Positions 1 to 6,107 of a stretch of 14,515 nucleotides of DNA are shown here, piece by piece. The notes under the pieces were generated by a model. That model was not told where the DNA came from and did not search any database. It saw only the letters and a program-made list of their open reading frames with translations. This DNA comes from Acholeplasmatales bacterium (lineage in GTDB: Bacteria > Bacillota_I > Bacilli_A > Acholeplasmatales > Anaeroplasmataceae). Every line of letters starts with the position of its first letter. Within the stretch, counting starts at the first letter, position 1. The position numbers and the translations under genes are program-made. The stretch lies in the NCBI GenBank assembly GCA_900770055.1, contig CAAGJD010000041.1, positions 1-14,515 on the forward strand, written 5' to 3'.

Positions 1-906
1 TGTCAGACATTCGTCACCATCCCAAAGCTTTTTATTTTTATCAGGAATACTTACTTTTTCTGAATTATATTTTTTTGTTTCATTAATAATGTCCTTTAAA
101 TATAAAGGAGGATCATTACAAATTTTATAATAATTATCATATTTTGAATCAGGCTCATCAGCAAGCCATTTCATCGTTATATCTTCGCTATTATAAACTC
201 TTTTTTCACTATTCAAAGTATTATTATATTTATCAACATTTTCAGGTGTATTTATCCAAATAACCGCAGAATCATTTACTTTTCCTGGATATAATAGTTT
301 ATCTCTATCTAAATAATTATGATCTAATGTAAAATCAATTACTTTATCTGTTCCATAACCAAATTTACGAATATTTGCTTTTCCATCCCAAAGTGCTATA
401 AGAATATGAGAATGCTCAGCAATATAAATACCAATCTCACGATATTGATAAATAGTATCGGTCATAGTTGGTTTATTAGGAATATTATCATTTCTATTTA
501 TCCAATCTTTTCTATTTTCAATATCTGGCACAAAAATTAGTCGCTCAGCACTTTTCTTATATGAATCAAATTTATTTTGATCATCTTTATCTCTAAAGCT
601 TTTAGAATATTTATCTATATCACTAGGAAGAATAGCATAGATAGGTATATTAAGCTCTCTTGCTACTTCAGCACATAATATGCCTGCACCTTCAGCAAGA
701 TCATTAAGCATAATTATTGGAGTATCAACTTCATTCTTTTTTTTTGCCTTACACATTTCTTGAATTTTTAATAAACTTTTTCTAACTAATTCTTTAAGTT
801 TAGGCTTATGTTCATCAAAAATATCTTTAAACCCTGTTACTCCGACAACAATTGGTATTAATTTATGAGGAGTAAGTTTCTTTTCTTCTTTCTCTATAGT
901 TTGCAT
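1..906 (-). CDS. SLOG-type Rossmann-fold protein, N-terminal 302 residues (partial, runs off left edge)
   Basis: I translated this open frame by hand. It starts at ATG 906, runs to base 1 without a stop, and is preceded by an AAGGA ribosome-binding site with 8-nt spacing (915-919). Visible motifs are GVTGFKD (22-28, a GHRD-like nucleotide loop after a hydrophobic strand), LNDLAEGAG (67-75), a strand ending in LP (93-94), YREIGIYIAEHSHILIALWDG (155-175), GYGT (183-186) and INTPE (218-222). This pattern (GVTGHRD, then LAEGAD, then LALWDG with GGT) is that of the bacterial SLOG (SMF/DprA-LOG) proteins. These were proposed from comparative genomics to bind or process nucleotide-derived ligands, and are often fused or linked to SLATT membrane or other effector domains. 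No membrane segment lies in the visible part, and the C-terminus is missing. Ligand and activity are inference. Family assignment is fairly confident and function is not. Confidence 0.75.
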   Translation of the reverse strand, partial: MQTIEKEEKKLTPHKLIPIVVGVTGFKDIFDEHKPKLKELVRKSLLKIQEMCKAKKKNEVDTPIIMLNDLAEGAGILCAEVARELNIPIYAILPSDIDKYSKSFRDKDDQNKFDSYKKSAERLIFVPDIENRKDWINRNDNIPNKPTMTDTIYQYREIGIYIAEHSHILIALWDGKANIRKFGYGTDKVIDFTLDHNYLDRDKLLYPGKVNDSAVIWINTPENVDKYNNTLNSEKRVYNSEDITMKWLADEPDSKYDNYYKICNDPPLYLKDIINETKKYNSEKVSIPDKNKKLWDGDECLT

Positions 907-942
907 AGTATAATCCTTTTCAAAAAGTATGTTTATTATTTT

Positions 943-976
943 AAATTTTACAATATTTGCTAAAATTTTACAATAT
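943..976. repeat. Tandem direct repeat, two exact 14-bp copies, 20-bp period
   Basis: AAATTTTACAATAT occurs at 943-956 and again at 963-976, so the copies lie about two helical turns apart on the same face. They coincide with the candidate promoter of the SLOG gene. In such AT-rich DNA a chance 14-bp match 20 bp away is unlikely but not impossible. A regulator-binding site is inference. Confidence 0.5.
945..973 (-). promoter_or_regulatory. Candidate sigma-A promoter of the SLOG gene
   Basis: On the minus strand TTGTAA (968-973) and TAAAAT (945-950) are separated by exactly 17 bp. Transcription would start near 938, leaving a leader of about 32 nt with the AAGGA site. The -35 lies in one copy of the 14-bp repeat and the -10 in the other. 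Hexamers are imperfect. Confidence 0.4.
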
Positions 977-1002
977 AATCAATGATTCTTAATAAAAAGT
1001 AT

Positions 1003-1023
1003 TAGGGTTTTCGCAAAGTCAAA
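1003..1023 (+). repeat. Left terminal inverted repeat of the IS
   Basis: Begins TAGGGTTTTCGCAAAGTC. It matches the reverse complement of 2972-2992 at 20 of 21 positions. Read outward on the minus strand it contains TTGACT (1017-1022), a good -35 hexamer, but no -10 at a workable distance follows in the flank. Confidence 0.9.
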
Positions 1024-1030
1024 CCCTAAA

Positions 1031-1075
1031 AATAATAATCAGTTAGCTGTATAGACATCAAAACTGATTATTATT
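1031..1075 (-). terminator. Subterminal hairpin downstream of the transposase gene
   Basis: Perfect 14-bp inverted repeat (AATAATAATCAGTT at 1031-1044, its complement at 1062-1075) with a 17-nt loop. It lies between the transposase stop and the left IS end. The stem is AT-rich and has no clean T-tract, so it may slow or stop transposase transcription, block read-in from outside, or be a transposase-binding site. The structure is certain and the role is not. Confidence 0.45.
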
Positions 1076-1121
1076 AATATGTTTATTATGATTTATAGTA
1101 AAGGCACAATAAAAGATATTA

Positions 1122-2309
1122 CTATTCATTAGTTATCTTTCTAAATAATAATTCTGTTAATTCTTCAATTTTTAAAGAATTTCTATATTGGAACATTTTC
1201 ATTGATTTATTTTTATATTTTTCATCATAGTTTTTAATTCTTAAGCAGAATTTCTTTAATGCTGAGGCATTTTCTACACTATAGCCTCTTCTAGCGGTTG
1301 AATGGTCTTCATTCATTTGTACATCTAATATCCAATGTTGTGATTCCAAATTCCAATGTGATAATTTTATATTTTGCATATTTTCTACAGATAATGTCTC
1401 TAAATTTGTAATTAAATATGCTCTTGTATCACTTATTTCCTCTACCCCATTTATTATTTTTTCTGTATGCTTATCGTACACTGCAACATGAGCTATTGTT
1501 CCATAAAATGACTTTAATCCTAATTGTTCATATATAAAACTAGTATCTTTTATCATTGTAGTCCTTATCTTCTCATATCTACCATGTTTAGTTTCTTCTA
1601 AACTTGATGAATCTAATGAATTAAATACATTTTTATTTTCTAATTCTTGAACTTTATTCTTTATGCAATTATATAATTTTTCTTGATTTTCCTTTACCTG
1701 CAATAAATAATTTCCATTTTTAGATAATATCTTATCTATCACTTTTTTATTTGTTCCTATGGCATCTATAGTTACTATTGTTTTTTCTAAATCAAACATA
1801 TCTAAAAAATCAGGAATTTCTCCTAATTCATTAGTTTTTTCTCCAATTCTTTTAGAATAAACTGAAATTGTGCTTCCTTCATACTGAGAATTAAGTAAAT
1901 AAATTGGTGCTTCACCCTTACTTTTTTCACTTGCAGCTCTAACTGATTTGCCATCAATATGTAATACCTTATATCCATTATATTCTTTGTATATTTCAGG
2001 ATAATTAATTTGTAGCCATTTTGACAACACATTAGCTAAATGGTCAAAATCTGTAATTCTTAATATCCTTGAAAATGTATCATGTGATGGTACACTTCTT
2101 AAATTAATTTTCTTTTGAAAAAACTCAAAGTTAAGTTCTACATAATCAGATATATCTACACCTGTTGAAAAACCTGATAGTATTGCATATATCATCAACA
2201 ATAATAAATCACTATGTTTATATCTAATTCCCCTTTTCTCTCTTGGATCTGGAATTTCATCAAGCATATCTTTTAATGTGTATAATTCATCTTTTATTTC
2301 TAAGCTCAT
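1122..2309 (-). CDS. ISAs1-family DDE transposase
   Basis: Catalyses movement of this IS. The 395-residue protein has the N-terminal DDE_Tnp_1-associated region (LxDMLDEIPDPREKRGIRY, then a hydrophobic helix, then SHDTFSRIL). The catalytic core follows: first Asp in HIDGKS (D119), second in TIDAIG (D182), a KHGRYEKIR segment, and Glu in WNLESQHWILDVQMNED (E322), ending with the ENASALKKF helix. Length matches the family (about 370-400). I chose ATG 2309, which lies within the last codons of the upstream ORF and follows a GGGG site; a TTG immediately before (2312) is possible but less likely. The frame is +1 relative to the upstream ORF and overlaps it by 23 bp, so translation is probably coupled. 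It looks intact. Confidence 0.9.
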   Translation of the reverse strand: MSLEIKDELYTLKDMLDEIPDPREKRGIRYKHSDLLLLMIYAILSGFSTGVDISDYVELNFEFFQKKINLRSVPSHDTFSRILRITDFDHLANVLSKWLQINYPEIYKEYNGYKVLHIDGKSVRAASEKSKGEAPIYLLNSQYEGSTISVYSKRIGEKTNELGEIPDFLDMFDLEKTIVTIDAIGTNKKVIDKILSKNGNYLLQVKENQEKLYNCIKNKVQELENKNVFNSLDSSSLEETKHGRYEKIRTTMIKDTSFIYEQLGLKSFYGTIAHVAVYDKHTEKIINGVEEISDTRAYLITNLETLSVENMQNIKLSHWNLESQHWILDVQMNEDHSTARRGYSVENASALKKFCLRIKNYDEKYKNKSMKMFQYRNSLKIEELTELLFRKITNE

Positions 2310-2889
2310 CAATTTCTACCCCTAACTCTTTGATTATTTTTTCTTGATTTTCAGTTAAATCACTATAAAATTTTCTATTCCCCATTTTTACTAAACATAT
2401 GTATTTTAATCTCTCTAAGCTTTCAATACTACGTTCAACAATTTTCTCAATTGAATTAATTTGATTAGGAAGCCCTATATTATATTTCTTAGCTAATATT
2501 TCAACAGTTTCTATATCTTCTTCACTATATAAATAGCTCATTGGTGATAAATAACATATTATACTATGATAAATATGTCTACTGTCCTTTATAGTTCTTC
2601 CTACAACTTTATTTCTAGATATATACTCATCCTCAAACATTAATAAATAATTTGTAAAACCATACTCTTTTATTTGTACAGATGTTGTATTTACTCTCGC
2701 ATTATGTAATTCATGAAAACCAAACTCATCTATTTCTCCAATTAATCCTTCAATTACTTGAACAGGATATTTTTTACCCTCCACTCTTTTGGATGTAGCC
2801 TTATATACATAATACTTATTATTATTATTCTTTTTGATTATACAGCCCTTTGGCTTATGTTTTGTTATATATTCAGGATATTTACTCAT
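2287..2889 (-). CDS. Accessory ORF of the IS, unknown function (200 aa)
   Basis: I do not recognise this protein with certainty. It is basic and soluble-looking. The N-terminal part (14-55) reads IIKKNNNNKYYVYKATSKR, then a GKKYPVQVIEGLIGEID stretch. This resembles the short N-terminal beta-rich segment of some other transposases (IS1634 type: lysine-rich, then a Y-containing strand, then an LG/IG turn), which suggests a split-off DNA-binding module. The C-terminal half (120-200) is charged and helical. It lies inside the inverted repeats, has a promoter at its own start, and overlaps the transposase start, so I infer that it is an IS-encoded partner or regulator rather than a host gene. There is no Shine-Dalgarno site before ATG 2889. 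ISAs1 elements usually have a single ORF. Confidence 0.75.
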   Translation of the reverse strand: MSKYPEYITKHKPKGCIIKKNNNNKYYVYKATSKRVEGKKYPVQVIEGLIGEIDEFGFHELHNARVNTTSVQIKEYGFTNYLLMFEDEYISRNKVVGRTIKDSRHIYHSIICYLSPMSYLYSEEDIETVEILAKKYNIGLPNQINSIEKIVERSIESLERLKYICLVKMGNRKFYSDLTENQEKIIKELGVEIDELRNKR

Positions 2890-2895
2890 ATCTAT

Positions 2896-2924
2896 ATTAT
2901 ATCACGTATTATCATATTATACAA
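2896..2924 (-). promoter_or_regulatory. IS transposition promoter (leaderless start)
   Basis: TTGTAT (2919-2924) and TATAAT (2896-2901) are 17 bp apart on the minus strand. The -10 ends only 6 nt before the ATG at 2889, so the predicted transcript starts on or next to the start codon and would have no ribosome-binding site. A second TATAAT (2916-2921) overlaps the -35 and could give a longer leader. Confidence 0.5.
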
Positions 2925-2941
2925 TACATTTTAGAAAAATA

Positions 2942-2976
2942 AGTGATGATATCTGCATCATCACTCATTTTTTTGA
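2942..2976. terminator. Subterminal hairpin at the right IS end
   Basis: AGTGATGAT (2942-2950) pairs perfectly with ATCATCACT (2957-2965) around a 6-nt loop. On the plus strand a run of seven T follows (2968-2974). On the minus strand, inside the element, a TATTTTTCT stretch follows. It can terminate in either direction and would insulate the transposase promoter from transcription entering across the IS end. Confidence 0.5.
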
Positions 2977-2992
2977 CTTTGCGAAAGCCCTA
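2972..2992 (-). repeat. Right terminal inverted repeat of the IS
   Basis: Reverse complement begins TAGGGCTTTCGCAAAGTC and matches the left end with one mismatch. Read outward it carries TTGACT (2973-2978), followed 16 bp later by the chromosomal TTGACA of the next gene. No -10 fits the IS-borne hexamer. Confidence 0.9.
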
Positions 2993-2994
2993 TA

Positions 2995-3023
2995 TTGACA
3001 CTCGAAAAACACAGTGTTATAAT
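2995..3023 (+). promoter_or_regulatory. Near-perfect consensus promoter of the GGDEF/EAL gene
   Basis: TTGACA (2995-3000), 17-bp spacer, TATAAT (3018-3023), with TG at the extended -10 position (3015-3016). This is the best sigma-A promoter in the window. It begins two bases outside the IS. The arms ACACT (2998-3002) and AGTGT (3013-3017) form a 5-bp inverted repeat with a 10-bp gap across the spacer, which could be an operator. The transcript would start near 3030, giving a leader of about 54 nt with AGAGGTGAT as the ribosome-binding site. Confidence 0.85.
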
Positions 3024-3083
3024 ATATTATGAAAGCGATTTCGGTGATTAATTGTATATTTTTTGCGTAAAAGAGGTGATATT

Positions 3084-5753
3084 ATGAATTCAAACTATTT
3101 CTTTGATACTATTTTAAAGCTATATGACAATTTAATAATCAACGTTAATATAAATGAAAAAGTAGTAAAGAAGGTCATTAACGCTGACAAAGAAATAGGC
3201 TTCAATTTAAGTTATATGGAATTTTCAGAATTATTTGGAAAAATTATAGACCTAAACTCTAAATCAATTGAAAAAGTATATAAATTTTTAAATAATTTAA
3301 ATCTTTCAGATGAACCTTTTTCAGTAAACGCAAAATATGAAACCAATTCATCAGAAATAATTAAGATTCAAGTTAAGGGTACAATGATAAATGATAAGGA
3401 AACTATTGTATCTTTTTCAAGAATAGATAAAGAAGTCATTGGCGAATATGATTCGCTAACAAAAATTTATACTAAGGCTGGTATTCAAAAGAAATTTGAT
3501 GAAGCTATAGAAGCTAAAAGACCATTTGCGCTAATGGTTTTAGATTTAGATGATTTTGATGCTATAAATACAATATATGGAAAAGTATACGGTGATATAG
3601 TATTAGTTGAAACTGCTGCTTCTATTAAAAAATATCTTAAAAATGATGGTTTTGTTAGCCGTATTGGCGGTGACAAATTCATGTTAATTGTCTATGTAGA
3701 GGATAATTATGATTACATCCATGATGCATGCGCAAACATAAGAGATTCAATTAATAACTTAAAAAATCATAATGTTGTTCAATCTTCAATCCAGGCTACA
3801 TTAGGATGTGCATCATATCCAAAGGATGGAAATGATTTTGATATATTATTTAAAAAAGCAACAATTGCATTAGCACGTGGAAAGAAAAAATCAAAAAATT
3901 GCTTCGTAATTTACACAGAGGACAGATGTGGTAAAATTGATAGCTATAGTAATAAAATCGATACATTTGAAGAAACTTCTACTACTAACTCTGATTTTAA
4001 TATTATTGCTGGTATTTTTGAAATTCTTAATAGGCAAGGAAGTAGAATAAAGAATATCGAAGATTCATTAAGCTTAATTGGAAATTATTTTTTACTTGAT
4101 AGAGCATCATTAGTAACACTTGACCCAGATGAACATTCATTATCTAGATGCTTTTCTTGGAGTAATCCGAGAATGAAAAAAAATGATATAATTGTTAAAA
4201 AAGAATATCTATCCATATGGGATAAATCCTTCGACAATATGGGAATGATAAAAATTTGCCAAGTTGGAGCTAATGATCAATTGCCATTATATCCAATATT
4301 ACATGAAAATAATTGTTCAGCATTTATAGCATTTAAATTATATTATCGTGATAGAGATTTTGGTACAATTCATTATGAAATGTGTGAAAAAAATAGATTT
4401 TGGTCACCTAATGATGTTTCATCATTAATGCTTATTTCTAAAATATTTGCGATATTCTTTAATAGAGAATACGAAATAGTTCAGCATGTAAAGGAACTAT
4501 CCTACGATAGAGTAACAAACATCTATAATTATACAAAATGGAGAGATGTACTTTACGAAAAGCAAAGTAATAGAGAAAATGCTAATTGCTATTCTATTAT
4601 CTATTTTAGTTTCAATGAATTTATGCGCTATAATGATTTATTAGGTACTATTGCAACAGACAAAGTCTTAGTTGCAACTGCTAGAGGCTTGGAAGCTATT
4701 TCTAAAGATGAACTATATTGTAGGGTTTCAGAAGATAAATTTTTAGTATTTACTCCTAGCATTGATAAAGACTACATTATAAATTATATAAATAAATTGC
4801 AGTCTTACGTTATAGAAAATATACCATATGGTGAAAAGTTTCAGCTTATTGCTGGTATCTACATTCATGAAAATACCACTGAGAGTATGATCTCATCTAT
4901 TGATAAGGCCAATCTAACTAGAAAGCTTGTAAAAGGAACTAATTCTTACTTATTCTATTCAAATGAAATATATGAACAGCAAAAGAAAAAGTTGAAGCTT
5001 GAGCTTCATATGAATGAAGCTAAGAAAAACAATGAATTTATGCTATATCTTCAACCAAAAATAAACACTCTAACTGGTAAAGTTGTTGGTGCTGAAGCAT
5101 TAACAAGATGGAATTTTATGCATAAGGAATTATTAACTCCTAATCATTTTATCCCTCTTTTTGAACAAAATGGTTTTATTAATGAACTTGATTTAATTGT
5201 ATTTGAAAATGTTTGTAAATATCAAAGAAATATCATAGATTCTGGATATGTTCCTCTTCCAATATCATTAAATGTTTCTAGATTCCAAAAGAATTTTATG
5301 GAATATATTAATAACATCAATACTATCCGTGAAAAATATGACATTTCTCCTTCTCTTATTGAAATAGAAATAACTGAGGGTATGTATATTGATAATATTG
5401 AATTAATATCAGAAATGATGAAGAAGCTTCATGAATCTGGATATCTTGTATCAATGGATGATTTTGGTGCAGGCTATTCAAATCTTTCATCACTTGCTTC
5501 TTTAGATTTTGATACAATTAAGCTTGATAAGGGCTTCTGCTCTAACCAAAACAATGAAAAGGAACAAATAATTCTTTCATTTATTGTTACCCTTTCTCAA
5601 AAATTAAACATGAATGTTTTATGCGAAGGTGTTGAAACAAAGGAGCTTGTTGAATTTCTACAAAAAGTAGGCTGCTACCTTGTTCAGGGCTTCTATTATG
5701 AAAAGCCAATTCCTGCTAGTGATTTCATCTTAAAATATCAAACTAAAAAATAA
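3084..5753 (+). CDS. PAS-GGDEF-GAF-GGDEF-EAL c-di-GMP phosphodiesterase-type protein
   Basis: Likely hydrolyses c-di-GMP to pGpG in the cytosol; no membrane segment or signal peptide is visible. Order in 889 residues: PAS-like sensor (about 1-125), GGDEF (130-285), GAF (307-460), second GGDEF (470-625), EAL (640-885). The first GGDEF signature is GGDKF (195-199) and lacks the RxxD inhibitory site; the second is SEDKF (549-553). Neither should make c-di-GMP. The EAL domain keeps EAL (671-673), LNVSRFQ, EIEITEG, MDDFGAGYS (791-799), KLDKGF, EGVET and QGFYYEKP, covering the metal, base and Lys positions, so it is predicted active. I chose ATG 3084, which has AGAGGTGAT upstream; an in-frame TTG at 3063 has no such site. 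It is a single gene between a consensus promoter and a terminator. The degenerate GGDEFs may act as GTP sensors (known for the family, inferred here). Confidence 0.9.
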   Translation: MNSNYFFDTILKLYDNLIINVNINEKVVKKVINADKEIGFNLSYMEFSELFGKIIDLNSKSIEKVYKFLNNLNLSDEPFSVNAKYETNSSEIIKIQVKGTMINDKETIVSFSRIDKEVIGEYDSLTKIYTKAGIQKKFDEAIEAKRPFALMVLDLDDFDAINTIYGKVYGDIVLVETAASIKKYLKNDGFVSRIGGDKFMLIVYVEDNYDYIHDACANIRDSINNLKNHNVVQSSIQATLGCASYPKDGNDFDILFKKATIALARGKKKSKNCFVIYTEDRCGKIDSYSNKIDTFEETSTTNSDFNIIAGIFEILNRQGSRIKNIEDSLSLIGNYFLLDRASLVTLDPDEHSLSRCFSWSNPRMKKNDIIVKKEYLSIWDKSFDNMGMIKICQVGANDQLPLYPILHENNCSAFIAFKLYYRDRDFGTIHYEMCEKNRFWSPNDVSSLMLISKIFAIFFNREYEIVQHVKELSYDRVTNIYNYTKWRDVLYEKQSNRENANCYSIIYFSFNEFMRYNDLLGTIATDKVLVATARGLEAISKDELYCRVSEDKFLVFTPSIDKDYIINYINKLQSYVIENIPYGEKFQLIAGIYIHENTTESMISSIDKANLTRKLVKGTNSYLFYSNEIYEQQKKKLKLELHMNEAKKNNEFMLYLQPKINTLTGKVVGAEALTRWNFMHKELLTPNHFIPLFEQNGFINELDLIVFENVCKYQRNIIDSGYVPLPISLNVSRFQKNFMEYINNINTIREKYDISPSLIEIEITEGMYIDNIELISEMMKKLHESGYLVSMDDFGAGYSNLSSLASLDFDTIKLDKGFCSNQNNEKEQIILSFIVTLSQKLNMNVLCEGVETKELVEFLQKVGCYLVQGFYYEKPIPASDFILKYQTKK

Positions 5754-5768
5754 TGACATAAAAGAATG

Positions 5769-5802
5769 ACCGATTGTTTAAAGCCAATCGGTTTTTTCTT
5801 TT
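5769..5802. terminator. Terminator shared by convergent genes
   Basis: ACCGATTG (5769-5776) pairs with CAATCGGT (5785-5792), followed on the plus strand by TTTTTTCTTTT. It ends the GGDEF/EAL transcript. The last codons and stop of the opposing yolD-like gene lie inside the same hairpin, so it probably serves both directions, although the minus-strand T-tract is weaker. Confidence 0.85.
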
Positions 5803-6107
5803 AGATCAATAATCATCGGAATATCAATTTTTAATCTATTCATTAGGATTATTCTTCTATCTATCGTATCTATTCTTAAAATGAAATCAGATACTTCTTC
5901 TATCATACCATTTTTATAGAATTTAATCAGCACTCTTTTGTTTTTTACTAAACAGTTAAATAAAATATCATCCATTTCATCCTTATCATCATCACTAATA
6001 ATAGGAAAAGAAATATTAGCACAACTCTCAGATTCTTTTATATCATCATTTAATCCCTTTAAAGCATCAAAGCCTAAATATTTACTAGCTCTACTATTAC
6101 CTGCCAT
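5778..6107 (-). CDS. YolD-like protein, partner of the Y-family polymerase
   Basis: The 109-residue protein has the YolD pattern in its C-terminal half: a strand with FYKNGMIEEVSDFILRID, then RRIIL and KIDIPMIIDL, matching the family's 'yk.G....G.I..ID...i.l....kI.i..I' layout and usual length of about 110. In Bacillus, yolD-type genes pair with uvrX/yqjW-type polymerase genes and are thought to be the functional counterpart of UmuD; the molecular role is unproven. The N-terminal part is variable. It overlaps the polymerase gene by 11 bp, and its strong AGGAGG site (6113-6119) lies within the last codons of that gene, so the two are cotranscribed and translationally coupled. Its stop codon lies in the loop of the downstream terminator. 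Confidence 0.75.
   Translation of the reverse strand: MAGNSRASKYLGFDALKGLNDDIKESESCANISFPIISDDDKDEMDDILFNCLVKNKRVLIKFYKNGMIEEVSDFILRIDTIDRRIILMNRLKIDIPMIIDLKEKTDWL

Larger units (their letters stand above)
1003..2992 (-). mobile_element. ISAs1-like insertion sequence, apparently complete, about 1990 bp
   Basis: The element is bounded by 21-bp terminal inverted repeats that differ at one position (TAGGGTTTTCGC and TAGGGCTTTCGC, both followed by AAAGTCAAA). It carries two minus-strand ORFs, of which the larger is an ISAs1/DDE_Tnp_1-type transposase with all three acidic residues. It is longer than the usual 1.2-1.5 kb of ISAs1 members because of the extra upstream ORF. The flanks read AAAAGTAT on the left and TATTGACA on the right, so the 8-10-bp target duplication expected of the family is absent; only TAT is shared. 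Hairpins lie just inside each end. Confidence 0.85.

Noticed and set aside
1823..2032. 69-codon minus-strand ORF inside the transposase
   Set aside because: It is in another frame of a clearly coding DDE transposase, has no ribosome-binding site and no recognisable domain.
2287..2312. Programmed -1 frameshift joining the two IS ORFs
   Set aside because: The transposase is in the +1 frame relative to the upstream ORF and has its own ATG, so a -1 shift could not produce the fusion.
2973..3001. Hybrid promoter from the outward TTGACT of the right IS end
   Set aside because: The position 17 bp downstream (2996-3001) is TGACAC, not a -10; the native TTGACA fits the TATAAT exactly.
3063..3083. 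Upstream TTG start for the GGDEF/EAL protein
   Set aside because: AGAGGTGAT lies between this TTG and ATG 3084, so ATG 3084 is the natural start.
3024..3083. c-di-GMP riboswitch in the leader of the GGDEF/EAL gene
   Set aside because: The leader is only about 54 nt, too short for either riboswitch class, and has no stable fold that I can see.
3485..3682. 65-codon minus-strand ORF inside the GGDEF/EAL gene
   Set aside because: Antisense shadow of the first GGDEF domain with no promoter or ribosome-binding site.
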